Of a DNA stretch of 20,829 nt, positions 1 through 10,623 are shown piece by piece; position 1 is the first letter of the stretch, and each line of letters begins with the position of its first letter. The notes below the pieces were generated by a model that searched no databases, was not told where the DNA came from, and was given only the letters and a program-made list of their open reading frames with translations. This stretch comes from Smittium culicis (lineage: Eukaryota; Kickxellomycota; Harpellomycetes; Harpellales; Legeriomycetaceae): the NCBI GenBank assembly GCA_001970855.1, contig LSSN01000489.1:1-20829 (forward strand), read 5' to 3'. The translations under genes and the position numbers were made by a program.

Positions 1-140
1 CACAAAATTATATTTAAAATAAACAATATAATAATAAAAGTCATGGAAATTGAAACGAAAACTTTCTGCGTTATAAAAAAACTGGGAAAAAAAGCAGAAC
101 AATTTATCTTACAGTAGCTAATATACTTTTCAATGATGAT

Positions 141-573
141 TAAAATCGATTTGTAGGAATAATTAGGATTCTTGCTTGCCCAAATTTTTTACGATTTTGG
201 CATTTCTTAGCCTGATACATCACATACTCGTAATTATCATTATCGGTTTCATGTAGTATCTTTAACCAGTGGGTATGGAGCTGATAGAGCGGCGGAGGGG
301 GGGTATGTAGAAAATTTATTTTTTTAATTTTTTTTTTAACTTATTAAATATTTTATGATAGTTTTTAGTATACTTTTAATTTATTTTTAATAGGTTCTGA
401 GAGAAAAAAAAATAGCAACTTAACTGAATAAGTAAAATATATGAAATAAATTTGATAATCTGATTTGCTGATAAATTGTCCAATAAGTATCTATGTAAGA
501 CTATTTCTTGCTCATTGGCTGATTTGTATTTTCATTATGCACTTTCAATATTCTCTTTCTGAAATGAAACCAT
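141..573 (-). CDS. Possible small three-exon gene, unrecognised product
   Basis: Tentative. The best part is a terminal exon at 141-281: 46 codons ending in TAA, in DNA richer in GC than its surroundings, with a plausible acceptor (pyrimidine-rich tract ending TCTATCAG). It encodes a Trp-, Tyr-, Lys- and Gln-containing peptide with HTHWLKILHE near its start and FGQARILIIP near its end. A 23-base micro-exon at 374-396 fits in frame behind a good acceptor (T-run then CTCTCAG) with a GTATAC donor. An ATG exon at 543-573 would complete a 64-residue basic protein, but its donor (GTGCAT) is weak and that link is the least certain. I do not recognise the protein. If real, it would be transcribed divergently from the TRAPP gene, with only 85 bases between the start codons. 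Open frames of this length also occur by chance in AT-rich DNA. Confidence 0.27.
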
Positions 574-658
574 TCCTAGATAGAGCTATATGATGTTTAT
601 AATTTAAAAGCGACTAAAATTCCTTTATATAATCAGTTTTATTTACCTCGATTAAAAA
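574..658. promoter_or_regulatory. 5' flank of the TRAPP-subunit gene, possibly bidirectional
   Basis: These 85 bases separate the TRAPPC2L-like start codon from the tentative minus-strand start at 573. If both genes are real, the stretch must hold both promoters or both 5' leaders. It contains AT-rich blocks and no motif that I can assign. This is inference from gene layout only. Confidence 0.2.
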
Positions 659-1230
659 ATGAACATTAAATGTGTAGCAATTTTAAACTCACAGGTAATT
701 TTTGCTTATTATTTTTCTTTCATTACGAATTTCATGAAACAAATCTTTAGTTACCATTAAATATTTTAGGATTATCCTGTTTTTTTAAAAACTTTTGATA
801 GCCAAGAAGATGATATGAGATATCATTATATATCATATACTTGCTGCGATGCAATAAATGAAAAATGTAAAGTTCAGTATTTACTTTTGCTTTGAAATTT
901 ATTTTATTAATTTCGCTCTTTTTCATAATTTTTGTAGTACTAGATGTTTCGAACAAAGAAATGTATCTTGGTCTTCTTCAAAACATAGGAGCTTTGTCTG
1001 TTTATAGTTACATATCGAATACAAATGCGAAATTTTTATTATTTATTGTCGATCCTAAATTACAATTGAAGAACTTCGAAATCAACGAAATTTTTAAAAA
1101 AATACATTCTGAATACATTAAAGCCATCGGTAATCCTTTTTATAACGTAATGTCAAATAGCCAAATCGAAAATAAATCCTTTAAGGGTAATATAGATAGT
1201 ATAGTAACTAGCTTAGATAAAGCTGTGTAA
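659..1230 (+). CDS. TRAPPC2L: TRAPP complex subunit, TRAPPC2L/Tca17-like (sedlin family)
   Basis: A small longin-fold subunit of the TRAPP tethering complexes, which act as Rab exchange factors at the Golgi and in autophagy. The model has three exons: 659-694, 770-866 and 938-1230. The introns (75 and 71 bases) start GTAATT and GTAAAG and end TTTTAG and TTGTAG. Their phases (0 and 1) join into one frame of 141 residues, close to the roughly 140 of human TRAPPC2L. Family landmarks run in order: a hydrophobic first strand (KCVAIL), then DYPVFLK, RYHYISYT, MYLGLL at residues 53-58, a YSYISNTNAKFL strand, and NPFYN at residues 110-114. The linker between INEK and MYLGLL is about six residues shorter than in the human protein. 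The ATG at 659 is chosen because it opens the only exon that supplies the first strand. The family call rests on my recall of the family pattern, not on a search. Confidence 0.88.
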
Positions 1231-3112
1231 TTAATAGAAATATTTTAGACTTGTTTCGCTGTTTTTAATATATCCAAACTCCTTATATGTATAAGAGTTA
1301 TGAAATACCGATTCTAGGATTTTTTTTCTTATTTAAAAGTATTCTTATTCATCATTTTTATATGAAATGATACCAAATAGAATTTACTATTTTTAGATGA
1401 TAATTTTTGCGATTTAATATAAACAAAACAGTCGCTTTGAAAAAATAGTTCGTTATTTAAATTTATAAACTGAGCTCTTACTTTATTGCACTTATTATTT
1501 TCTCATAAAATTCAATAAATGGCTTAAATATATGTCATAATTTATTAATGTCTCTTATGCCCACTTTATAATACCAATGAAAATACCTCAATACTGATTA
1601 CAGTCACATGTATAATCTAACTATTTACAATTTCAAATAGTGAATTTTCACGTTTCAGAGTTCAGATTATAAGAAAATATGATACTTTGAATGAAATATA
1701 CGTGCCTTAAAACTTCAAGCCATTTTGAAACTCGAGTATTTATATGATAGTTTAAATAAATATATTGATTTCTAATATAGTAATTAAAAGTGTCTATATA
1801 TCACTAAATTAAGTTCCCAGACCTAAAATTTAATAGCTTGTGTGATAAAAACGAAATTTTATTAAGTTAATTCTAAATCTAGTAACAAAAGTTGATTAAT
1901 AGCGTGGTCAGGTTTTTATAGAATTGTTGTAAACAAACATAGGATAATCTGGTATCTCCATTTGACTAATAACAGCTAAAAATTGATACCTAATTTAATA
2001 TGACTTTCAAAATTTTATTTAATCTTACCTCGATTGCTTTACTTTATCAAATTTCTTTTTATTATTTACATTAATAATAGTAGTTATAAATATCAGATAA
2101 TTAATAAATAAAAACAACTATGCTTGAATATCCAGCCTTAATACATAAAATAAAATAAAAACTCTGTATATATCAACAAAAAAAAGTAAAATTCGCCTTT
2201 TTCTAGAGTTTAGCGAATATAGACTTATAATATACATTATAAAATGTAATTTTATTCTTATTCTGAAATTTAATCAAAAATCTATTTATAATTGCTTCTA
2301 ATCTATTTATAAAACTTTATTGTATTGCGTCAATTATGAGATTAATGAAACGCTATTTCAGATTGTAAAAGAGTAGTTATTGATTAATAGATTTCGCTAC
2401 ATATACAGTTAGTGAATAAATAAAAATTTAACAGGATTAAAACGACTTTTGGTATTTTGATAAAGAGCTATTATTAAGTATTGTACATAAGCGTGAAAAA
2501 TTCTAAATTTAGCTAATGAACCCCAAAATATTTAGATCATAACTAGAAAGCTTTTAATCTCCATATATAAAAAATTGCTAATTTAAATAGAATTAAACTT
2601 ACGTATATGATATATATGTGGAAGCGTAGAACTAGTCAAAGAATTATGTTTAAAACTTGATTCTATACTTCTGATCCTTCTAGTATTTTCTGAAAATCAT
2701 TTTTTAAAACTAAAACGCAATGATCATCGATAATAATAATGGTCCTTTTAATGAGCATTATAATGATTTCAAACTAAATTTGGCATGTTAATTAAACACA
2801 CTGATCAATTAAAATAGATTTAATGTAATAATTATAGCAATGTTCACGTCACAAAATTTGACATGAAATCATAAAAGTATAAAAATCGCGATTAAAAGAC
2901 AAAAGAAACATTGTCAAAGAATAAGGCAAGTCAAAAAAATAGAACGAGACTAAAAAAAAGGATTTATTAATTAATTTAATAGCTTTGCTTTTTTTTTTTT
3001 GGTCAATATACTATTAATAAAATTAACACTTTTCACAATCAAATAAAACTTATTAAATTTTAAACCCTTTATTGTTATAATAAATTTATCTCTAAAATAA
3101 AACAAATATCAC
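1231..3112. other. AT-rich intergenic stretch
   Basis: About 1.9 kb downstream of the TRAPP gene. Both strands are dense in stop codons and homopolymer A/T runs, including a T run near 2990. I see no coding region, RNA gene or mobile element here. The 3' end of the TRAPP transcript should lie in the first few hundred bases, but no AATAAA lies close behind the stop codon. Confidence 0.6.
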
Positions 3113-3241
3113 ATGGTACTTATGATCAGAAGCTCAAAAGAGCCTAAGAATTCGGCCTCAGTAGCTGATTCTTCTAAATATATTATCTTATTTATGCTTT
3201 CCTTTGTCTCTACATCTCTGATTTTAAATAAATACCTGTAA
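3113..3241 (+). CDS. Possible 42-residue tail-anchored small protein
   Basis: An ATG-started frame of 42 codons ending TAA, in a patch slightly richer in GC than its flanks. The predicted peptide has about 20 polar N-terminal residues (SSKEPKNSASVADSSK) followed by one hydrophobic segment (YIILFMLSFVSTSLILNKYL) reaching the C-terminus. That is the layout of a tail-anchored membrane protein. A second in-frame ATG lies three codons downstream. I do not recognise a family. The length is within what chance allows in this much AT-rich DNA, and a T-rich sequence reads as hydrophobic residues anyway. It could also be part of a spliced gene that I cannot trace. Confidence 0.2.
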   Translation: MVLMIRSSKEPKNSASVADSSKYIILFMLSFVSTSLILNKYL

Positions 3242-4582
3242 AAAAGTTGCTAAAGTTACAAAAATAATACTTAGAAGTCATAATAAAATTAAAAAATCAA
3301 ATTATTGTTAAAATAGTTAAATTAATTTCATTTTAATATAAGATGCAAGTTTATTTGAAATAAAATTGATCCATCTGGTTTACTTAATTAAAAATTATCT
3401 AATTTAATTATAGCCCACTTTTTTGAAAAGAATTGTTTGTATTTTATCAATTTTTTTTATTTATTTTTATTCAAAAACTCTTATTAGTATAATTATAGAT
3501 TTTATGCTAATTTAGTCATTTTTAATTTATCGAAGTGATAAGTAGATATTTTAATATAAAATCAAATCAGATATTACAAGAATATAAAATGTAATGATTA
3601 ATAATTAATAATTAATAATAAAAATTAAAGCTATGCCTTTGATAAATTCATGGATATCATTTAATCATTTTTGAAACTCTTGATTGTGGAATAAATAGAA
3701 TACCTATCATGATTTGCTTTATACTATTATTTCTATTTCTATTTCTATTTCTATTTCTATTTCTATTTCTATTTCTATTTCTATTTCTATTTCTATTTCT
3801 ATTAGCATTTTATATAAACATAAGTACCCTAATTTTTGAGTGATACTATATCACTATATATTAAGAATTCTAGGCTTTTTTCCAGTCTATTACTCTCTAT
3901 AATTATGTTTATGTGGGGAATTTACTTTAATTGATCATGAAATCTTATAAAATACATTTAAATACTTAATTATGCGAAATTATTTATCGCTAGATTTGAT
4001 AATAAAAGAATATTGTACAAAGTTATTACCTATATCTAAGATATGTTTTTTTAGGAATTACTAACCTACCTAGCCATCAAAAATATATCATCTTCGGCTC
4101 ATATAAAGATTATTTTTGTGGTATTTTTATACGTACCACTACCTTTATTTACGATTAAGGATTTAATTTAGTTTATGAGAAATGTATACAGCGAAGCTTT
4201 TAAAGCGTGCTTTTATGTTTTAGCGAATGATGATTAAAATTGAGAGAGAAAAAAAAATAGTTTCTTATTTGTGTTTAATTGTAAACCCTGTTCCAAGAAT
4301 TTTTATTTAAATGTTATAATGTAAATAATGTTATGAGTTTAAATCAAATTTTAAGCCTTGAGAATATACGAGTTTTAAGTTTTCTGTGCACTTTTTACCC
4401 TATTTTCGATACTATTTATTTTTTTTCCCTTTCTGCTCGTTTTTCTTTGTAGTTAGCAAAATTAAGAATTTTAATTCGACCTAATTTTATTTACCCTTTA
4501 TTTATACTGTGACTTCAATTTAGTTTATTTCTCTTTTATTAGTCGTATAATCACTCTACGACATCTTTATTAATAATCCCTA
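3242..4582. other. AT-rich intergenic stretch with a microsatellite
   Basis: It contains the (TTTCTA)12 tract and, near 3597-3620, about three and a half copies of a seven-base ATTAATA unit. An exon-like open stretch at about 4055-4171 (+) follows a T7-AG acceptor-like site, but its 38 codons are within chance expectation. No recognisable gene. Confidence 0.5.
3730..3801. repeat. Perfect hexanucleotide microsatellite (TTTCTA)12
   Basis: Twelve uninterrupted copies of TTTCTA (TAGAAA on the other strand), 72 bases with no variant unit, flanked by ordinary AT-rich sequence. The purity suggests recent expansion. It is not a known fungal telomere repeat and lies in no coding region that I can see. 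Confidence 0.97.
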
Positions 4583-4830
4583 AATGGTATCAGATGTGTT
4601 CATGTGCTGAACCTTGATATGGGCTGCAGTACTGAGTGGTGTTGGAGAAACAATCGCGTTACTGAAAAATATGTAATTTTATCAAGTTTTTAGCGCTCAC
4701 CTCAATGGTTATATTCGCATAAAATTAATCCGAACCCTTACAAAAATTTGATTGTGGCACGTACATCTAAGCAGATTCAAGTTAGCGGAGGTAAAATTTT
4801 CAATCGACAGGATAGCGTGTAACTTTCGTT

Positions 4831-7746
4831 CTGGCCCTTATTAAGTAATTATATTTTATACCGTGTTATTAGATTTTAAGCTTATCTTTCTAACCTTAAA
4901 CTAATACGCTATTACGCTGATTTAATTATAGTACATTAATTAGTATATGCTCAATTATTAAACATAGACTTAAAATGCTCGAAAATAATATTTAAAAAAT
5001 ATAATAGTAAATTACAAATTTTTATGATTATAAAAACCTAATACTAATTTCAGGGTAACCATCATGTTTTATATGTGGTGAAACAAAATACAATAGAAAT
5101 TAATACTAGATCTCAAAACCGCTATAATCCTGTCGAGCCTTCAGATATATATTTTTATATGTGCTTCACTTAATTAATTTTTTTGTGAAATAGCCTGAAG
5201 CCAAGTACTAAGATTTTATTTCGGATTGGATATTTATTCTTAAGAAATTATATTGTAGATATAAAATATAGAATACAACTTGTGTTGATATTTTATTGCT
5301 AAATATAACTTTAAAATAAAATCAATAGCAAATATAAAATTCCTTAGGTCAAAAATTTATATAAAATATTAAAGAAAATTTTGAATTTAAAGTAAAAATG
5401 CTGGATTTAATTAACCAACTAAATAAAATTCATCTTTGTACAAAGAAAGCTCAATTAAACTTTTCTTTTATATTTAACCTTTTTTTTTTTTGTGAAAAGA
5501 TAAATGTTGTTTTCTATAGTTATATATATATCTAAAGATACAAACATAACTGATACATAATTTAAGTAATAAATTTACAAAATCAATATATTAAATTAAA
5601 AATATAAATATCAACTGGTTTTTCCAATTTTCTAAAAAAATTTCGTCTAGTTTAATGATATAGTTTATAAAAATTATAATAAACAATTAACAATATTCCT
5701 CTAAAAATTTATAATAAATCATTTATTACTATATAAAATACGAGAAATCATTTTTAAATTGCTGATTTTATAGTATAAAGTGCTAAAGATAATGAAATCT
5801 CATAAAAAATAATACCCAATGAAAAAAAATAGGCTTTTTTTTAGAAAATAATTATTCCATAATGAAATTAATAAATGAACAAATTGGAATTCCTTTTTAA
5901 TTATATCGACATTATTAGCAATTAAAAAAGTTCGTAGCTAATATCTTTAAACTGTGACTAAGAAATCTCTTCTTTCACAATAAGTCATAAAAGAAAAAAT
6001 AATTTGATTAATTTTAGATTATAAGCTATATATTTCGACGATATAAACTATTTATAATGAATTAAATACTATACTGGTCATTAGTTTTATAATATAAATT
6101 GAGCTTCGAGCTTTTGGTAAAGTAATACATGATCTTAAAATAAATACCTCATAATTTACATCAATATGATTTAGAAATAATGCTTTTTGACTATAATTTA
6201 AGCTAAAACTTGTAAATAAATGAAATCAAATATTTTAAAATTCTTTTTATCAATTAAAGCTTCGATATTACTAATAAATTTACACGAAAATTATTATACT
6301 AAATATTTATAGGTTTTTTGGATTTACTAAGAATTCTAAAATTCCAATTAACTTTGGGAAAAAACTCATTTATCTAGAATAAATAATAAACCAGAAACCA
6401 CCCTTTATTGGTATTTGAATTCCTAGAAAATTAAATTTTCACTTTTTCAAAAAATTATTTTACGAAAAAATGTTCTATAGACATCTTATTTGATTCAAAT
6501 TCGAAAGAACTATTTAAAATGTTCCATCACAGAAAAAAACTTGAGATAATTGAAATTTTTGGAAGATATAATGAGATTCATTTCCAAGAACCGAATATAA
6601 TTTCAAAACGGTAATAAAGTATGGGTTTATAAGGTATAAATGGTTGATTTTTCTCTTTTGGGGTTTATTATAAAGATTAAATTGAATTAAAAGTACATCA
6701 GAAAATTTTAGTTTTTATTACTTTTTGTATTAGGATACAGAAAGTAAACTGAAAATTAGGTCTGAATATATTATATTGGACCAAAAATATTTTATCTTGT
6801 ATTTCATAATTAATTTTTTTGATATGAAAATTTTCATTAAATTTAAAATATCTTATTAGGAGGGATATAAGCCGGATTTAAAATTTAAAATTTAATTCAA
6901 TTTTAATCTTTGATATACAATTTAGAAACATATGAAAATTAGATCTCAAAATATAAAAAAAACTTATATTCAAACGTCATATTATGTTTACCAAAAAATC
7001 TTAAAAAACAATATATGATAACTTTAGAAATAAAAAAATGCATATAAATTGTTTGAAGTGAGCAAAAAATTAATCAAGGAAAATATTAATCTCAAGTAAA
7101 AATATATAATTACATTTAATAAGTAAAGTTGTTATATAAAAAAAAATCTATTACGCTATTTATTATTTTATGAGAATATTTTTTTTCTTAGTTTTAGCAT
7201 AGTTATAAAAAATAATTCTTATTCCCAACAAGTTAACAGGGCTATTTTGACACCAAGAACAATTACGGATCACCTTTATATATCAAGACTAAAGATATAG
7301 CCTATTGAAAATCTTTCTATATCAATAATATTCCTAAAAAAATGCCTCTATACGAAAATTAAATTCAAAAGAGAAATTCATAAAGAAAACGAGATAATTT
7401 TAACTGATAATGAAATAAATATCAATTTAAAATTTGAAAAAGAGCTTTATAATACATAATTCATAATTATATCATGTTAATGTATAAACGCGAAAAAATA
7501 AGACTTTTTAAATTATAATAACTCGGGTTTAATGAAAATTGATTTAGATATAGGAAAAAACATTAATATTTAGAAATATAATTAGTCAGTTCCAGTAGAA
7601 AACGATCGTTCATTAAAGATATAAATCCAATAAAAATAATAGACCCATAAATAAGTTAGAATTTTCCAAAGGTTGAAAAATGCTTTATTGCGCTATAATT
7701 TATTCAGAGAACTATTTCTTCATTAAAAAGAGATACTACCCAAGTT
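4831..7746. other. Long AT-rich gene-poor stretch
   Basis: Nearly 3 kb of DNA with stop codons crowded in all frames, many A/T homopolymers and a short TA run near 5519-5532. I see no gene, RNA or mobile element that can be supported. It ends abruptly at the less AT-rich island that starts near 7747. Confidence 0.6.
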
Positions 7747-7791
7747 TCAGGGTGTAAGGTTGAAGCCATCCGGATAGTTTAACTTAATTTA

Positions 7792-7958
7792 TTAGTAGTC
7801 TTTGGTTATTAGTAAATAAATTATTAGTTCTCTTTTAACTTAGTTTTTGCCTTTGTGGCTTTATTAGTTGTAATAGTGGCGTTATAAGTAATTGTCTTAG
7901 TGACCCTAAATTTAGTTGCTAGTCTTAGTGACTTGCTCTTGGTGAGATTTTGGTTAGT
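7792..7958 (+). repeat. Nine TTAGT pentamers in the leader before the broken frame
   Basis: TTAGT begins at 7792, 7809, 7824, 7840, 7864, 7897, 7912, 7925 and 7954, always on the plus strand, and a tenth copy overlaps the start of the following frame at 7983. Within this set GTCTTAGTGAC occurs twice, at 7894-7904 and 7922-7932. About one copy would be expected by chance in 167 bases. The function is unknown. Confidence 0.75.
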
Positions 7959-7978
7959 TATCTCAGATTTTTATTATT

Positions 7979-8458
7979 ATGTTTAGTAAAGTGTTTATTA
8001 ATACGTTAGATGACCCAGAGGAAGTGGCTCCGGAGGTACTAGCTTGGTGGGAGCTGAAGCCAGAGATGGATAGTTGTAGTGAATACTTTAATGACCCCTC
8101 CTATATTCCATCTCTGGTCAACCAAGAGTCAGTTCTAGGGAGTATGGATGTAGGGGAGGTGCTTAGTCGGATGTTCTCCTCTATATTTGTTACTCCACAC
8201 GCGGACCGCTAAAGTGGAATTGAGTCTGTTATTCCACTAAATGCGGAAGAGAGGATGACTCTTGGTAACGTAGTCCCTTCAGGAGCTAATAGAATAAACT
8301 GTGCGGACTACTATAGCGTACTTAGACCTTTTTATACGCTAAGGGTAGAAAGAGAGATGACTTCTAGTTACATAGTCTCTCCAGGGGCTCAAATGAGTGC
8401 TAGGTTAGGGTCCGATACCCTAACTCTAGCGCAGTCTTACGAAGTGGAATGCTTTTAA
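7979..8458 (+). pseudogene. Unrecognised 160-codon frame interrupted by one TAA
   Basis: An ATG at 7979 opens a frame of 77 codons that ends in TAA at 8210-8212. The same frame resumes at once and stays open to a TAA at 8456-8458, with an internal ATG at 8255. No frameshift is needed, only the single stop. Codon use (GGG, AGG, CTA, GCG, CTC) is unlike that of the KRE6 and Bro1 genes in this window. The first half is acidic with paired Trp (EVLAWWELKPEMD). The second half includes REMTSSYIVSPGAQMSARLG. I see no zinc knuckle, protease or polymerase motif, signal peptide or membrane segment. It may be a decayed gene of a mobile element or virus of the host fungus, or two separate small frames. 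I do not recognise the family. Confidence 0.45.
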
Positions 8459-8515
8459 ACAGGCGACTGAGTAGGGGACCAAACTTCTGACAGCATTTAA
8501 TAAAATGAATTATGA

Positions 8516-9678
8516 AAAAAGCTATTATATGTGGGGGCAAAAATATTTTTGGTATAAAAGGTGTTTTGAAAGAATAAAAAGAAAAAAATTTCTCGAAAAT
8601 TGATACATATCTCAAATTATTAGCAATTTTTATTCACATAGAAAGATAAACAAGTTTTAATGAAACTATATATTTGATAATTTAACTTTTTATAAATTTC
8701 TTTGTACTTTTGGATTTTGACAAAAATGCTCTATATATTATATTGATCTATTATTCTTAGCCGCTTTTAATATTATTTAAACTTATTTTCATTTAATACT
8801 TTCAATTTAAAAATTATTTAGACATCAGTTATAATATTATAAACTTTAGATTTGATTAAATATCAAATATAATGATTAAAATCCCTTTAATTAGTCAATA
8901 ATTGACAGATAATTTGATGAAAGATCTGTAGTAAATATGTATTTAATACCCTAGAGATGTCTTTCAAATAATTTTAATGTAATTAACAACATTAGATCTT
9001 GTATTTGATGAAGCTATTTAACTAAAGAACAATAACAAATGTAAATATATAATTTTTTAAGACTTATCTTGATTTTAAAGATAATTGTTAAATTGATCAT
9101 CTGATCTCTTAATCTTATAATGGTTATAAATTGAATTCAAAGTCAAGATATAATCTTTTTTCAAAATTCAAAATTTACTAAAAAAGCTCGTCTAAAATTT
9201 GAAAAATTGATATTTCCTGAATTTGTTCCTTTCTATAACAAAAATCTTTTTTTTTTTATTATTTCAGAATGAAATGATATGAGTTATGTTATTAATTTTT
9301 TCTGGTTACTTAACATATTGAGTAATAGTAAAAATTAAAGTCCAAGATTTATAAATTGTCAGAAAATAATTTTGAGCCTACTCTACATTATATCTGTATT
9401 CTAATTTATGAAAATTCTACTATTAATTATTGTGTTTTAGGGCTATTTAAATCTGTACTTGATTTAAGAATTAGTTAATTTTTGTATTTTGAAAAAAGAT
9501 GCGTTCTTTCAAATAGAATAAAATAAAAGTGTTAAATATGTTTTCTATTAGCTGAAAAAGTAATAAATAAAGGCTTAAAAAAACTAGATGTAATAATCAG
9601 TTAATTGAATTAACGCTAAAAATAGACGGTCAACATAATCGCTTGCTGATATTTATCGTCATAATTCATTGTTTTACA
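8516..9678. other. AT-rich intergenic stretch
   Basis: AT-rich sequence with stop codons throughout both strands. No gene, RNA or repeat that I can support. Confidence 0.6.
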
Positions 9679-9920
9679 GAAAGTACAACCTTAGCATTAC
9701 GATATTACTATTAAATGACAAGATTCATTCTTTTTTATTTACCGTTTTTTGCGGCATTTGGTTGTTTTTGATGTACCGTATATGGCCAACTGCGTTCAAA
9801 AAAAGGTAATTTAATTCCGAAAATCGTTTTAACTTTGGGAGGGGGGTTTTTTTTGCTGAATGAAGAAAAAAAAAATAAAAATTACGGTGAAAAATTTAAA
9901 ACAGAGAATCGAATATAAAT
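9679..9920 (+). other. Exon-like open stretch of uncertain status
   Basis: Two overlapping readings look partly coding. One follows an acceptor-like TTTTACAG at 9671-9678 and encodes a hydrophobic peptide containing HSFLFTVFCGIWLFLMYRIW before a stop at about 9809. The other starts at an ATG near 9716, reads as a signal-peptide-like segment, meets a TGA after 18 codons and stays open to about 9920. Neither matches a family that I know, and T-rich DNA readily reads as hydrophobic peptide. I do not call a gene. The stretch includes a GGGAGGGGGG run followed by eight T at 9837-9854. Confidence 0.15.
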
Positions 9921-10623
9921 TATATAAAACTATACTGTTGATGTGTAGCTAAACTTGGGTGAGATTAAAGCCATATTTAACGAGTTAATAGTGATGCTAA
10001 AAACATTATTCTATGTCATCTTTAACATTTATTTTTTATTGTTATATGAATCATTTTGATTTCGTTTTATGAGTTTAAAATACCATAAAAAATATGATTA
10101 TCTTTTACACGAATATGATTTTATTTTATATGTAATAATATATATGCGATTGGGCTTCAATAAACATACCATATCAAACTCAAACTAATATACTTATTAT
10201 TCAGATAATTTTATCTTGCTGGAGCACATGAAGATTTTTTGTTTATAAATCTTGAAAAAGCCTTGATTTGACTTATTTTCATTATAGTTACACTTAACTT
10301 GTTATTTTATGAATATAAAAATTTCATAAACATCTTTAATCTGGTGAAGAGGTTTAATATTTAAAATAGTATTCAATCAAAGGGGAAACTGTTTATTAAA
10401 AGAATAATTTTTATAGAATATTATTTACAGCATATAAGAGTTCATAACTTCAATAATATTATGTAAATAGTGCTTAAAATAAAAAGTTATAAGTCATCAA
10501 GGTAAGGAGTTCAGCGTTTAAAAGCAAACGAGAAATTAAAAGTAAAAATTGCGATAAAAATATTGTTCTTGATAGTGCCACTGGTGTTATTTTTAATATT
10601 ATACTGTTCATCATTGGATAAGT
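9921..10623. other. AT-rich intergenic stretch, 3' flank of the KRE6-like gene
   Basis: It lies downstream of the minus-strand KRE6-like gene and should hold the end of its transcript. I see no coding region or RNA gene. Confidence 0.55.

Larger units (their letters stand above)
7747..8515 (+). mobile_element. Compositional island, probably a decayed mobile or foreign element
   Basis: A stretch of about 770 bases whose base composition differs sharply from the DNA on both sides: richer in G and C, and with a T/G-rich, A-poor leader. It is organised as a leader with TTAGT repeats (7792-7958), a broken 160-codon frame (7979-8458) and a short GC-richer tail with GGCGACTGAGTAGGGGACC near 8463-8481. 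I found no terminal repeats, target-site duplication, tRNA-type primer site or enzyme domain, so the element type is unknown. A retroelement leader plus a gag-like frame, a viral fragment, or a fragment from another genome are all possible. Confidence 0.4.

Noticed and set aside
747..956. Minus-strand 69-codon frame
   Set aside because: It is the antisense shadow of exon 2 and part of exon 3 of the TRAPPC2L-like gene and starts at a non-ATG codon or an arbitrary position.
2193..2217. U5 snRNA-like loop (CGCCTTTTTC) within a small inverted repeat ATTCGC / GCGAAT
   Set aside because: The sequences flanking the loop do not pair as the U5 stem requires, and there is no Sm site or 3' hairpin.
4055..4171. 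38-codon hydrophobic stretch after a T7-AG acceptor-like site
   Set aside because: Open stretches of this length are expected many times by chance in this AT-rich window, and no upstream exon or family match was found.
4584..4595. TGGTATCAGA resembling an initiator-tRNA primer-binding site of LTR elements
   Set aside because: No long terminal repeat lies upstream, no purine tract or gag/pol frame follows, and the match is incomplete.
8400..8615. Minus-strand 71-codon frame
   Set aside because: It overlaps the end of the broken plus-strand frame, has no ATG-supported gene structure and reads as low-complexity Phe/Ile/Pro.
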